Counted from the stretch's first letter, positions 1 through 13,311 are shown. The stretch: 64,000 nt of DNA from Serpula lacrymans var. lacrymans S7.9 (GCF_000218685.1 NW_006763298.1:1064049-1128048); one strand, 5' to 3'. The notes: generated by a model not told the origin, from the letters alone. Numbers and translations: made by a program.

Positions 1-986
1 AGTAACTTATTATACACTGCATCTGGACCCGCTCTCTCCACATTGTCGAAGCGCTTATCCTTGAGCATGCGAGCAAGGATGGTGAAAGCGTGTACGCCCT
101 GAGAGGGAGGGGGAGGGTAGGGTGTATTGAGAGAAAGCCGAGAGAGCTGCTCGAGGGCAATTTCAATCAAGCTAGAGGCTTTCACGGAAGAAAAATTCCT
201 GGGCATGAGTACGCTAGAACTAGCAGGATGAACGGCCGTCATAGCCATTCCTGACAGAAAAAAGTCAGAAAATCATCTGAGGACAGTGTGATTAGCCTAA
301 TCACCTTCTGCAGCAATACCCAACAACCCAAATTCGGCACCATAGCCGACATGTATAAAAGGGTGGAAAACACCCTCGACAAAACGGCATAACATATCGG
401 GTCTTTGCTTGCCTTGAGCCTCGGCAGCATCATCGATATTAGCCTCCATAGAAAAGACGTGATTTTCAAGGACTTTTGAAAGACCATTTTTCGAAATTTC
501 ATCCGTGAAATATATCAGATAAGCATTATAGTAACTGTATATAAGTGATCAGTCAGGAAGAAAATGAATGACCTATCAACGATGACTTACTCCTCATCTC
601 CAAGATGATCGTTGAAGTTCTTGGTTGTGATAGGCTCGGGAGATTTGTACGCTGGGAGCTGATAATCGCAATGGGTTTGGTAGGCAGCCTTGATGACAGG
701 GGCACTAGCACCTAGAGCCCAAATGGCGAGCAGATGATGGGCAGCATGGCTTATCAGGGGTAGAGACCATCATGATCAAGAATCGTCAACAAACGATAAA
801 CAAGCCTTACTTATGAAAACCCTTATCATTGAAGAAGATATGCCATTCTTTATTATTATGAGTCAAAACCTCCTGTAAAGCAGTGGTCGCTTCGGGATCT
901 GAGCCAGGCCATCTCTTGGGAGAGAGCAAGGACGGCGGAGGGCCCGGTTGAGGGAAGAGGCGGTCGTTGATGGATTCTGAGGACAT
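1..986 (-). CDS. Questin-oxidase-like protein (DUF4243), partial at left edge
   Basis: This is the first of three paralogues in the window and it runs off the left edge, so the C-terminal part is missing. The ATG is at 984-986, and the N-terminus reads MSSESINDRLFPQPGP. After the first intron the protein carries the family block HAAHHLLAIWALGAS, followed by a segment ending NFNDHLGDE. A later exon has a glycine-rich stretch matching the H(V/T)GYG(L/A)EFG block of the other copies. In the questin oxidase family (GedK, AflY) such proteins catalyse oxidative ring opening of polyketides. Most basidiomycete members have no known substrate, so only the family is supported here. The spacing and order of exons match the copy at 1595-3328, which indicates tandem duplication. 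Being incomplete, the gene cannot be judged intact. Confidence 0.8.
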
Positions 987-1594
987 GTTGGGCGCGCTAG
1001 AAAGAGGGGATACTTGGATTTTGCTGTCGTACCGTTTGGCTTATATACTGTCTTGCGATCGGACGGTTCGGTGAGCTTGATCATAAATATGACGTAACGT
1101 CACCATCTGCCAGGAGTAGCTATGACATTGACAGCTCTTAAGCGTGGTCTCGTGCCAAAAGTTCGATCTGAGTAACATGTAGACAGGAGTCTCACTGGCA
1201 CCGACCTGAGAGCAGATCTCACAAGGAGGTACTCGAGAACGAATCCAAGGTTTCGTCTTCAGTGCCACTGACGTTGAGTTCGCCAGTTAATACGATCTGC
1301 GCATGTTCAAATTGGCGGATTACTGCTTCATTGTGGATTTCAAAGGACGGAGGAGCACAAGAACGATGTTTATGAACCACGAACCAATGATCCGCGAGTT
1401 CCGGAAGGCCACTTGCTATTTATGTAATCTACAAGCCAATGCTTATTTCGCAAAAAATGCCTTACTCAGTTGGATGGATTGTATCTATCACATATGTTCA
1501 TACAAGTCAAAGAAAATGCTACAAATACATTACGAGGAAATAAAAGTCAGGTCACGAGTCTGACTGGATGCACTTCTCGCAGTGCAAATCCTCG

Positions 1595-3328
1595 CTACTT
1601 CCTTTCCTTTTCGAATTCCTGGTAATTCCACACCCCACTGTTATCCACGCCTTCTCTGACCCACCCCAGTCTATTCGCCGTCAAGAGAGCGACCCGAATG
1701 AAGAGAGAGCCATCCAACTCTTCCGCCTCAGGCAACTCCGTCCCCACAAAGTAGCCCTTCGTCCGACTGCCATACAACTCTGCAAAGTGCGCCAATGCAC
1801 GTTGAAGCTTGCACAGATGCTCGTTGGGATGCACGATCGTCGTCTGGATGAGTGGTAACCAAGGATTGGGGGTGAGCGCGTAGACTGAGCTAGGCGAGGG
1901 GATGGCCTCTGATGCTGGCGTTGGCTGCGGACCGACGAGAGCGGGTTGTGCAGGGGCGGTTGGGGATGACAGGAATCGTGTGATCGGAAATCCGGGTCGT
2001 CCTCGCACGAGCCACCAAGTGATCGTTGCCAGGAAATGAGCGCGCAAGAGCTGAGATTGGTGTTCGGGCGTGATGTATGCGCAGAGTGAGGGGAGAAAGA
2101 GAGCCGAGGTCACCATATGCATACTGTGATCAATTTAGAATCAGACTATTGTCAGATGCGATGAAAGGCATACGTGAAGAAGTCAGCAGCGTAATCTTCT
2201 GTCTCTTTCCAGCTACCGACACCATATACCAATGTGGATACCCAAGCCAGCTGTTCGAGGTAGTACTCCAAGTCTTTGGGACCTTTGATATCCACTACCC
2301 ATTGCGAACCATATTCAACAATAGCGTCACCATGCGTCTCGAGCATTTGGGCGTACTCCACCTTGTCCAATATCTTGTTTGAGAAACGGGGATCCTTGAG
2401 CATACGAGAGAGGATAGTGAAAGCATGAGTTTTGGGTCGAGGCGTCGCTGTAAGTAAGCTGGGTGAGTAATCATAGAAGGAGGACATTGCACCAAATATA
2501 CCTGGCGTATCTTTCGATCTGTAGAGAAGTTGAGTCACTAAAACGGTCGCGCCTGCAGGATGAACCGCAGTCTGCGCCAAACCTTTTGGATGTTAGTAAA
2601 AGGCTGATAAGCGTAATAAACCCAAAGCACCTTCTGCAATCATCCCTAGCAAACCAAATTCTGCGCCATAGCCAGTGTGGATAATGGGGTGAACAAGAAT
2701 TTCCAAAAAACGATTCAACATTTCGGCCTGCTTCAGACCCTTGGCTTCTCGCGCGGGATCGACGTTATATTTCTCGGAGAAAATGTACCCTTCGATGGTT
2801 CCAGCGATACCTTTCTCAACGACCACCTCGTGGAAGAACGTCAAATACGCGTTATAATTACTGCAAGAAGAAGACGTGAGTGTGAGCAGCTTGATAGATG
2901 ACAAAGAAGCCTCTCTACGCTCACTTTTCATCGCCAAGGAAATCGTTGAAGTTGTCGTGTGTGATGACGATAGGGGACTTGAACGCGTCGCGTTGGTGGT
3001 CGAGATGTGTTTGATAGTAGGCAGCATCGATCAAGGGGCCACTTGCACCGAGAGCCCATATCGCAAGTAGGTGGTGTGCGGCATGGCTAGATCGATCGAT
3101 GATGGCGTGTCAATAAAAGAAGGCAAGTGTAGAACGATGAAAACCAGACTTGTGAAAGCTCTTGTGGTTGAAGAATACGTGGCATCGCTCGTGGTTATCC
3201 TTCAAAGTTTTGAGGAGCGCCGCAGTTGCATTCGGGCCCTCGTTAGCTAGTCGTCTTGGAGAAAGAACCGAGGGAGGTAAAGAAGGGACTGGGAAAAGTC
3301 TATCGAGCAATTCAGGATAAGAAGACAT
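1595..3328 (-). CDS. Questin-oxidase-like protein (DUF4243)
   Basis: This is a complete paralogue with start ATG at 3326-3328 (MSSYPELLDRLFPVPSLPPS) and stop at 1595-1597. Exons in order encode the N-terminal FFNHKSFHK block, HAAHHLLAIWALGAS, NFNDFLGDE, a YNAYLTFFHEVVVEKG segment, HTGYGAEFGLLGM, and a C-terminal part with DFFT/MHMVTSALFLPSL followed by a variable proline-rich linker and an NPWLPLIQTTIVHPNEHLCKLQRAL block. The clustered histidines are the family's likely metal or catalytic ligands, by family knowledge only. The final intron before MHMVTS uses an ordinary GT donor at the position where the plus-strand paralogue at 17038 uses GC. The natural substrate is unknown. Neighbours are a second copy upstream and a peptidase array downstream, with no polyketide synthase in view. 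Confidence 0.85.
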
Positions 3329-4870
3329 TATCCCCTAGTTCGAATAAATGGTATGACTTTGAGAAATGAAAAGTGAATGAGAAGCGTTGATCTGAGAAGT
3401 GGGCTCAAAACTGCTGCTGATAACTTGCAAGAAGCCAGATGATATTTATAACCCAAAATACATCCACCAAATAACTATACGAAAATGGAATAAATGGGAT
3501 TATTCTCTGGGCATGATCTGGTGGTGGTACCGATGGTGATATTGTCAGACAGAGCCTTGGGCGATAACTGGGCCACTGGCTAGCGAGTGGGCTTAGCAGT
3601 ACTTTGCCCGCACATGGATCGAGCCTTGACAGTGCGCGCGCTCCGTCAGTGACGGTTGCGGAATCTTGCTGTGGCAGTGGAGCATTGAAAAGGTATAGGG
3701 TCGGTGCAATGAGAGCAACGAATTTGCATTGACATCAACTGACATTTGGAGGAAAGATTGCATAGGCTTAGACTGGGCACGGACTCGATGGGTTTAAGAT
3801 GAGATATGGATGAGTCCATTCAACTGGAGGTCGGATTTACTAGAAGTTAAGGTGGAGGTTCGACACAAGAATAGCCTAGCTGGATCTTGCACCGTGGACC
3901 TCCAAGGACTCGACAACACTTTTAACGTGGCTGAGTTGAATTACCGGAAGTAGCCGGCTGGTCAAGGTAAGACGAGTAGATTAGATTAGATTACATCCTG
4001 CACGCTCGGCTTTTATACTGATATCGACTCTTCGGTACGTTAAAGAAGTTGGCATCTCTGTAGACTTTTTAAAACGTAGAGCTTGTCGAGTATCAAAAGG
4101 GGACCAGGGAGAACATCACACCCCAGCATAGTGTGCAGGGGTCGGGTTGTGAACGTCCACTTGCAACGGATCGCAAGATCCTATGGAAGAGACACTTGAG
4201 GAAAGTTCCCGCATAGTTCATCGAGATTTGTGAGGAGACCGCCCGTGATCGGAGTAGATACTGGGCACCAGCACTGCTAAAGTGATGGTACAAACGCCAA
4301 GATAAAAGGCCGAGTGCTTACTATCGCCCTTCGATTCCATATGGTTCGTCTGTGCAGACTCGGACGTCCGATAGCATTCCCATCACTTATCGACCGTAAT
4401 TTGAATTCGCATAGACGCCAAGGCTCAAAGCACGTCTTATACCTGACCGTCATACCCGCCACCATCTTTGCAGTTTGAGTGGGTATTACTGTAAGTGGAT
4501 GGTGTAGCAGATGCAGTCAGTTAAATAGGTATTGGATGTGACGTATTTATTCGTTACGACCGCACACACGCATAGGTGATTAGTAGTGGTCCGATGCTGA
4601 TGCTTATCGTATCTGGGGAATCGCATGATTGATCAGGAACGTTCCCATTAGTAGTTTGCCGTCTATAACGTACGCATACCTTCAGTTAGAGCGTACTCAC
4701 AGCACTAAGCTTCAACACTTGTTACCTCGAAAACTTCCGTTTCACGACGTGCATTTCAGGAACAAAACAGAATCTCATTTAATATCATACACGGGATACA
4801 CAACTAGAAGGAGAAAAACTCAGCTCCTAGCAAATACATGTTTATGAAGTGACTCACATACGCATCTACA
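3329..4870. other. Intergenic, no gene recognised
   Basis: This stretch separates the 5' end of the questin-oxidase-like gene from the 3' end of the first peptidase gene. The first few hundred bases presumably hold the promoter of the former. Only short, frame-inconsistent ORFs of under 75 codons occur, none resembling a known family, and no RNA gene was recognised. Confidence 0.6.
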
Positions 4871-7273
4871 TCAATTCTTCAGACCCAGAACCTCCTCATA
4901 CCATCCCAATTCGGCCTCCAATGCAGCCTTAATGGTTTCTGCTTTCCGGAATCCATGTCCTTCACCGTCATACAGGTGATATTCAACTTTCCCACCCCGC
5001 GCATTAATCTTCTGTACAATCTCCTCCGACTGTTCTTTTGGTACAACTTTATCATCTGCTCCTTGGAGAAGCTATGGGGTGAATTTTTAAGTAAGATCCC
5101 ACAGCTACTCCAAAAATCTTTTTAAAAGCGGAAGATGCAAGTCTATTTCCGCGCTCCACAAGGGAGCACTGAATATCCGCAGCACAAAATGGCTTATGAC
5201 CAAAAGTAACGAATGAAACTCACCAGCAAGGGTATAGTGATCTTATCAACATGGTAGATCGGCGACCTAGCCTCGTAAACGGACCGGATCCTCTCTACAG
5301 GTCCACCCATCAAACCGTCAATGTATCTCAACTCAAACTTGTGTGTGTCTTGCCCGAGTAGGATCAGGTTTGATATACCATACAAAGATGTCCCCGCGGC
5401 AAAAACAGTGACATCTTTTGCGGTTGACGCAGCTGCGAGCACGGCGAAGCCGCCTCCGGAACCTCCCCTGATCACGATACGTTTTGCATCGACCAGAGAG
5501 TAAGGCTTCGAAGATAGTATTCGAGCAGCATCGATGCAATCTTGTATATCAACCACTCCCCAATGTCCGTTCAGCCGATCGCTGGCAATAAATAGTATTA
5601 GTGGATGCAAGCAATTCCAGCGTATACGAGGTGGACTTGCCTGTATGTGCGACCATAGTTGGATGATCCGCTGAAATTCACATCCAGCCTTTGGAGATAG
5701 TTTGAGAACTCGCGAAAGGACAAACTCGTGAAGAATATTTACCAGGCCCATCCACGACTCGTAAAGTATTGTTTCGCCCAGTTAAGTGATTGTGGCTCCA
5801 TAGCCGTGGGTCCCCCATGGACATTCAGTACACAAGGAGGCTTTTCTTCAGCAATGCTGGAACCAGAATAATCGGGGTGGAGGGGTGCATAGTATACAAC
5901 GTACAATGGCCCATCATCTCTCGCGAGCGTCATTGGCTGAGGTGGTGAGATGAAATTCGAAGGAATTGTAGTGGAGGCAGGGGACGCAGAGTTGTGCTCA
6001 GCTGAGGGCCCACATATCTCAAAAGTCGGCGAATTTGAAGTTCCAGTGAGCGTACAAAACACAATTCCCTCTCCACCGTCGCTTCGCTTGCCAGAAAACA
6101 CGACTTGTGACTCGCCATGACTGACTTGATGAACGCTAGAGATGTCCACGAATGGACATTCAACCTCTCTCGGCTGTGTCTTTCCGGACAAGTCAACCAC
6201 ATATAAGACACTTCGCCCGTTTCGATAGGCCATGAACATGGCCGCTTTGCCATCTGCGTCCAGCATCGAAAACGCCGAGGAGCCCAGAAGTTTATATGGT
6301 GCGCCAAAGTCTTCAGCAATGGAAGCAGGAAGAACAGCCTGAGCCTCGTCAAAGACGAGGGAGTATTTCCACGGATTGCGGTATCCTCCAAATGCATCAC
6401 TCAAGAAAAGAAGGGTGTCGTCATTGATCCAAGAGACGTAGGAGGCGCTTTCAGCGTCTGGTCCCTTACCTGCGATGGAAAAGTGATCCGTGAGGTTGAG
6501 ACTTGAAGGGTGACTCTCGATCGTCACGTTTGCGACATATATCAATGTCCCTTGCCATGGCATGTCGGGGTGATTCCATTGTTGCCATGCCAGCTTTGTG
6601 CCATCAGGAGAGAATGCCGGAGCAGCATAAAAGTCGGCGCCAGATTCGAGGGGTAAAACGGTCTTGGTGGTAGTATTGATCACACACAGTGTATTGACAA
6701 CAGTTTCAGGTGTGTCCACAGTATGGTCTTCCTGGACGCATACCAAAAGATCCGGATGGTTGGGACAAACTGAAAAGTTTGCATAACGCAAAGTCTTTTT
6801 GCTGTCTGGTCCGTATGCGGGGCAGCGATTGAGATTATATGTATCAATCTAGAAATCAAAGTCATACTCACCTGGAGTGACAGCTTCAGGCATATGACCC
6901 TCTTCTATTTTATAGACCCTTCCATCTACGACGTGAGAGAAATAGATGTTCCCATCATGAGCCATAGCGGCCCCTCCTCCATATTCGTGCACAGCACTTC
7001 TAGCATCCCACCTCTCATCAAAAACATCCTCCTTGGTGCGCGTGTTGACGATGACAGACCTGCCCTTCTCGGCAGGCCTTCGTTCGATGTGATATACAGT
7101 AGACCGAATGGCGTCTACGATGATGTCGTTGATGGTCACGGACTAGCAAAACCAAACTTTCGGTGAGTGAACTACTATGATGCATGTTTAGGAACTGGAT
7201 GTACACCGTTCGTGACTGCATCTGTTGAAATGGGCGATACCCATGTACCGTAGGGAGCTGTTCTTCCTGACAT
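4871..7273 (-). CDS. Prolyl-oligopeptidase-family serine peptidase (S9C type), copy 1
   Basis: This multi-exon gene encodes an N-terminal beta-propeller and a C-terminal alpha/beta-hydrolase domain. It starts at ATG 7271-7273 (MSGRTAPYGTWVSPISTDAV) and ends at TGA 4871-4873. Propeller landmarks are ARSAVHEYGGGAAMAHDG, RYANFSVCPNHPDLL and FSPDGTKLAWQQWNHPDMPW. The hydrolase begins at NVHGGPTAMEP and continues LDVNFSGSSNYGR. The nucleophile Ser lies in RGGSGGGFAVL, the acid Asp in QGADDKVVP and the His in GEGHGFR, so the triad looks complete. The fold resembles acylaminoacyl-peptidase and DPP5-like S9C enzymes. No signal peptide is visible, so a cytosolic peptidase is inferred. The intron at 5640-5582 has a GC donor, whereas copies 2 and 3 have GT there. 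It is the most diverged of the three copies and lies 318 bp from copy 2. Confidence 0.88.
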
Positions 7274-7591
7274 CGTCGTTCTTGCTCAGCGACCGTGTAA
7301 ACTGAATATAAGAACTACCTTGCGATTGGCCATCATGGAATTGAAGACAGCCGACGTATCAAACTGCCTTTTATATCAACCTATTCTCTCCCAGTCTACA
7401 AACTGCGGCTTGAAGTTGCGCCATATCAAGTCTACTATACACATATTGCACAACTTTTTTCATACTACACTAAGCCAAGCTTGTCCAATATAAACAAAAC
7501 AAAACGCAAAACCCGCTGATCTTTGCAAGTCTTGCGCCACTATCACACAATTTCATAGCCCAACTTCTTTCAGCATCAACGCCCATCTCGA

Positions 7592-9901
7592 CTACTCATT
7601 TTTCGACGCAGGTAGGACCCTGTTTTCGTACCACACACGCTCGTAAATCAACGCTTGCTTCATATTTTCAGCCTGGCGCCATCCATGTCCCTCTCCTGCG
7701 AACTCGTGGTATTCGACGCGATCTGCGCCTCCAGTTTCCTGTATCTTTTTCACTATATCCTTAGACTGGTCTGGAGGGACAATCTTGTCCTCAGAACCTT
7801 GCAAAATCTAATCCACGAGGGGACATCATGAGTTATATTCCGGATACGACCATCATATTAACAAATGACGTACCAACAAAGGTTTCTTGATTTTTTCAGC
7901 ATGGAAGTACGGTGATCTAGCTTCGTATATCTCTGGAATTTCGTCCACAGTCCCTCCGAGGAGTTTCTCCATGTAATGTAACTCCATCTTGTCGGTGAAT
8001 TTAGCAAGTTGCTTTAGGTTGGAAATACCAAAATTCGACGTGCCAGCTGCAAAGAAGGTGACATCCTGGGCGATGGACATGGCGGCCAGAACGGCATAAC
8101 CGCCTGAAGAGCCACCTCGCACGGCAACACGGTTCACATCGATAGAATTCTCGTGGGTTGCAGCTAGAATTTTGACAGCATCAATGCAATCCTGAATATC
8201 GACAATTCCCCACATCGTTGCAAGTCGTTCGCTATAATTGATGTGTCAGTACAAGTAAACATCTACTCGATGAACTAACATACATGTACTTTCGGCCATA
8301 GCCAGACGAACCACCATAGTTAACGTCAAGCCTAGAAACAATATGTTGATTGACGCATGTTGACATCTGAGGTATTGATCACGACATACCATGCATACCC
8401 ACGACTTGTGAAGTATTGTTTCGCCGAGCTGAGTGCTTGCGTTTCTATCCCAGTAGGTCCCCCGTGGATATTGACGATACAAGGAGGTTTTTCATCCTTT
8501 GGTGCGATATAGTCTGGATTCTTTGGACCATAGTATATAACATGAATCGGTTGGTCACCTCTTGGCAACGTGAATGGCTGTGGCGGAGAAATGATCCCTG
8601 GGGGAAAAGCTGGGGCTACGGATCCGGTAGACTTGAGTGTAACACACTGGGCTGATGGTCCAGCCGCAGAATCAGTGATAGTGCACAAGATCACACCTCC
8701 AGCTTCGTCACTCTTCTGCCCAACAAACACAGCACCACCGAAAGTCTGACGGATGTTAGTGATCACTGCAAAATGGGAAGACTGGATGGAAACTTCTGCT
8801 GGTTTCTTCTCGCTTTGGAGATCAACAACATAGAGTACGTTACGACCATCTCGAAATGCCGTGAACAGTGCAGTGGATCCCGTGTGGTCGAGGAAAGCGT
8901 ACGGATACGCGCCAAGCAGCCAAGCCGGTCCACCAAAGTCCTCCTGGACCGGAGCAGATAGTGCCAACTTTGCAATCTTCGTTACTGTAGAATATTTCCA
9001 TGGGTTTTGATAACCAGAGTCCTTGTCGCTGGTGAATACAAGGGTGTTATTGTTGGCCCATAGTGGGTAGGAAACGCTGACGTGGGCTTTTTCTCCTGCT
9101 ACAACGACAGCATTGCTGATAACGAGACTCTCTCCGCTAGGAGCAACATCGGCGACATAGATAAGAGATCCTTCCCAAGACATATCAGGGTGATACCATT
9201 CCTGCCACGCGATCTTGGTCCCATCAGGAGAAAAGACAGGTGAAGCATAGAAGGTTGCACCAGTCACTAAAGGATATGTTTGCTTAGTCTCCGTATTGAT
9301 GACATAAAGGAAGTTGTCAGTTTCTCGGGGGTTATCTTGCCCAGAATGATCCTTGTGATTTTCAAAGATCGCTACAATCAGATTGGGATGCTTAGGATGA
9401 ACTGCAAAGTTAGCGTATTTGTGATATTTGTTTTCTAGCACGCTTGTGTCAATATCATGTTTTCATGAGAATATTTCAGATGGATTTTACCTGGAGTGAT
9501 CGCTTCAGGCGCTAGGCCTGTAAGTTTATTGACGCGGTATACTCTCGAATCATCCCAATTGGAGAAATAAATGGTGCCATCGTATGCAATAGCAGCAGCG
9601 CCTCCATATTCGTTGACACCAGTCCTCGCGTTGAAACCTTCACCGAAAACATCCCCTTTGCCGCCAAGGTGCGTATTGACGACTACGATGCGGCCTTTTT
9701 CAGAGGGTCTGTTCTCTAGGTGATACACCACGTGTTGTATTGGATCAACAATAACATCAGATATGTTGATGGTCTACGCAATCGGACGAATAAGTTAGAT
9801 GATTAATAAATTTGGAAATGATAGCGTACATTCGCCGTGATAGCATCTTCAGTTATCGGAGAAGACCATGTTCCGTACGGCGCTGTCGTTTTCTTCTCCA
9901 T
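7592..9901 (-). CDS. Prolyl-oligopeptidase-family serine peptidase (S9C type), copy 2
   Basis: This gene starts at ATG 9899-9901 (MEKKTTAPYGTWSSPITEDA) and ends at TAG 7592-7594 after RVLPASKNE. Propeller signatures are NARTGVNEYGGAAAIAYDG, KYANFAVHPKHPNLI and FSPDGTKIAWQEWYHPDMSW. The hydrolase domain contains NIHGGPTGIE, LDVNYGGSSGYGRKY, the nucleophile motif RGGSSGGYAVLAAMS, the acid motif QGSEDKIVP and the catalytic His in GEGHGWR. All triad residues are present, so it is predicted active. The intron after GRKY uses a GT donor (gtatgt). It is much closer to copy 3 than to copy 1, and the similarity extends into its upstream region to about 10492, so the gene was duplicated together with its promoter. 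The biological substrate is unknown; family members remove N-acyl amino acids or cleave oligopeptides. Confidence 0.88.
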
Positions 9902-11017
9902 CGCTGAGTTTATATCGACGAACAAAGTACTAGTTTAATGGGTCCTGCAGAGCGGGGAAGATGTCCAGGGCCTTATGTCATGATGAATGACTGGAATCAG
10001 CCTCACCTGAAGTGTTCGAAATTTTTTATTGATATCATTCCATCAGTATCACCAGACATGGTTTGAGCTGGTGCCCCAACGACCAAAGGCGTACCACAAT
10101 TAAGTAAATGAAGACACAGGATTCTCGACTCGAGCCCAAGCTGGAATCTCTGGGGTCACATTGTCATCATCTCATGGAAGTATATCCTGTAGACAAGATG
10201 GTCATATTCATACCGTATAACCCTTGCTTCAATTTACACTGCTAATGCGACGCCTTTGAGGAGTTGGCAATCGACGATTGCGATGTTCTTCGTGGGTGGG
10301 TCACGGTGATGCTGGTTTGATCGCTGGGCGAGTTTTTGTTTTTTTTGCTAAAACCTTGCCTTTTTCGCGTATGTGTAACCTCCAACCGCTATGCAAGCTG
10401 GATGGACCTCAGCTGACACGACTTATAGCAACACTAGTACTGGCGATAACGATGATAGCAAGAGAGACGAGGAGACTCGGAACATGATCCAAACCGCGGC
10501 CACTGAAAATCCCGGACCGTCCCTCCCGGCGGTCAAGATTCTTGAAGTTGCGTCTCAGAGTCCAGCTCGATATGCAGGTGTGCCATTATCTTTTACTATG
10601 TTTTTAGATTGTTTCTTGCCAATGCTGAAGTTCGCATCTTGGATGCGGATGTCATGACGTTAGGCTACGATCCTCAGACAGTCAATGGGCTAAATGGAAA
10701 TCAGTCCCACAGGAGACTGTTACTACTTCTAACGGTGCGTCTTACTATGGCACGCTGTTCTGGAGTACAGCTATTAATGAGTCTGAAATTTGAAGACTAC
10801 CAGTACCAGTATGATGTGTTTTGGGTTGCTGATACTGTCAGACACGCTTCTACCTCCCGGCGTTCCATTCAGCGGCAGAATGCTCCACAGGAAACTTTCG
10901 CATTGACGGATTACAGCCAGACAGAAGATGACGGACGTGACAGGTACGGTTGCTTTGTTCCACCCCTATGAGCTTGCTAATGTACAACTTTCCAGCATTA
11001 AAGCTCACCTCGATTGC
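9902..11017. other. Spacer between peptidase copies 2 and 3; part duplicated
   Basis: The part up to about 10492 aligns by eye with the region upstream of copy 3 (about 13312-13945). It shares landmarks such as a CCAGACATGG segment and a block around 10384 repeated near 13853. The remaining roughly 525 bp, about 10493-11017, has no counterpart. It holds several short open frames, one of which (around 10675-10795, plus strand) reads as a protein-like Trp-rich stretch ending in a stop. No family was recognised and no start or splice structure is convincing, so it is not called as a gene. Confidence 0.5.
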
Positions 11018-13311
11018 TCATTTCGATGCAGGCAAAACCCTTTTTTCGTACCACTCACGCTCGTAAATCAGTGCCAGCTTCTTAGTTTCAGCCTTGCGCC
11101 ATCCATGCCCCTCCCCTGCGAACTCGTGATACTCGACACGATCCGCACCTCCTATTTCCGCTATTTTCTTCGCCATATACTTAGCCTGATCTACAGGGAC
11201 ATTCTCGTCTTCGGCACCATGCAATATCTAAATCAACGGGACGACATCGTGAGCAATATTCCGGATACGATAGTCACGTCAACGAATGGCTTACCAACAC
11301 AGGTCTCTTCATTTTCTCAACATGAAAATATGGTGACCTAGCTTCGTATACCTCCGGAACCTCGTTCACAGTCCCTCCGAGGAGTTTCTCCATATAATGC
11401 AACTCCATCTTGTCAGTAACTTTGGTAAGTTGCTTCAGGTTGGAAATACCACATTCGCATAGGCATGTCGCAAAGAAGGTGACATCTGGGGCAATAGACA
11501 TGGCGGCCAGGGCACTGTAACCACCCGAAGAGCCGCCTCGCACGGCAACACGGTTCACATCAATATAATTGTTATGGGTTGAAGCCAGGATTTTGACAGC
11601 GTCAACACAATCCTGAACGTCGGCGATTCCCCACATCCCTTCAAGTCGCTTTCTAAAGGTCGGGTGTCAGCATAAGTAAACATCCACCATGTACTAACAT
11701 ACATATGTTTGCGGCCGTATCCAGCCGAACCGCAGAAGTTCACGTCAAGCCTACAGGACCCTATTTAGTTGGCGCGTAGTGACTGAATTGATCACAACAT
11801 ACCAAGCATACCCACGGCTTGTGAAGTACTGTTTCGTCAAGTTAAGTGCTTGTGTTTCTAATGTAGTAGGCCCTCCATGGATATTGAGGATACAAGGGGG
11901 TTTTTCACCGTTTGGTGCCACATACTCGGAATTCTTTGGACCGTAATATATGACATAAATTGGCTCATCACCTCTCAGAAATGTGAATGGTTGTGGCAGA
12001 GAAATGAGTCCCGGAGAGAAAGACAGGGCAGTAGATCCGGTAGACTTGAGTGTAACACACTGGCCTGAGGGTCCCGTCGCAGATTCAGAGATAGTACACA
12101 AGATTACACCTCCAGCTTCATCGCTCTTCTGTCCAACAAACGCGACAGCACCTGCAGAAGCCTGACGAACGTATCTAATTACAGCGAACTGAGAAGGTTG
12201 GACAGCGACTTCTTCTGGTTCCTTCTCGTTTTGGAGATCAACAACATAGAGTATGTTACGACCATCTCGAAATGCTGTGAAGACTGCGGTAGAACCTGTG
12301 TGGTCGAGGAAAGCATACGGATATACACCGATGTACCAAGCTGGTCCACCAAAGTCCTCCTGTACTGGAGCAGATAGCGCCAACTTGGCAGTCTTTGTTA
12401 TTGTGGAATATTTCCATGGATTTTGGTAACCAGAATCTTTGTCACTAGTGAATATGAGAGTAGTGTTGTTGGCCCACAACGGGAAGGAAACGCTGACGTG
12501 GGTTCTTTCTCCTGCCACAAGAACAGCATTACTAATAGCGAGACTATCACCACTGAGAGCGACATCGGCCGCATAGATAAGAGATCCTTCCCAAGGCATA
12601 TCAGGGCGGTACCATTCTTCCCATGCAATTTTTGTCCCATCAGGAGAGAAGACAGGTGAAGAGTAGAAGGTTGCACCAGCCACTAAAGGATACGTCTGCT
12701 TGGTCTCCGTGTTAATGACATATAGGAAGTTGTCGATTTCTCGGGGGTCATCTTGTCGAGAACGACTGAATATCGTCACAATTAGATGGTAGTGCTTAGG
12801 ATGAACTGCAAAGTCGGCGTATTTGTGAAAATCGTTTGCTAGCCACATATGTCAATGAAATGTTCTAGCGTGAATCTTCAAATACACTGCACCTGGAGTA
12901 ATCGCTTCAGGCGCGAGGCCTGCAAGTTTATTGACACGATATACTCTTGAATCATCCGCGTTTGAGAAATAGATGGTGCCGTTGTATGCGATAGCAGCAG
13001 CACCTCCGTATTCATTGACACCAGTTCTCGCACTGAAACCTTCACCAAAAACATCTCCGTCGTCGCCAAGGAGGGTATTGACAATGACAGTGCGACCCCC
13101 CCCAGAAGGTCTGTTCTCCAGGTGATAGACTACGTGTTGTATGGGATCAACGATCACATCAGCGATACCAGTCTACACAATGGGATACAGGTTAGCTGAT
13201 GAATATGTTTTGAACGTAACAGCGTACAGTCTCGAGGAGTGATTCTTCCGTTATTGGAGAAGACCATGTTCCATATGGTGCGGTTACTGGTTTCGCCATT
13301 GCCGAACCCAT
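11018..13311 (-). CDS. Prolyl-oligopeptidase-family serine peptidase (S9C type), copy 3
   Basis: This is a close paralogue of copy 2. Two in-frame ATGs are possible, at 13311 (MGSAMAKPVTAPYGTW) and 13299; the outer one is used. The stop is TGA at 11018-11020. Propeller landmarks are NARTGVNEYGG-like (here SARTGVNEYGG), KYADFAVHPKHYHL and FSPDGTKIAWEEWYRPDMPW. Hydrolase landmarks are NIHGGPTTLE, LDVNFCGSAGYGRKH, the nucleophile RGGSSGGYSALAAMS, the acid in HGAEDENVP and His in GEGHGWR. The triad is therefore kept. However, the segment just after the nucleophile helix, FAAGTSNFGISN in copy 2, reads FATCLCECGISN here, and the GGSSGYG loop is CGSAGYG. These local changes near the active site suggest altered specificity or relaxed constraint. 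Confidence 0.85.
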
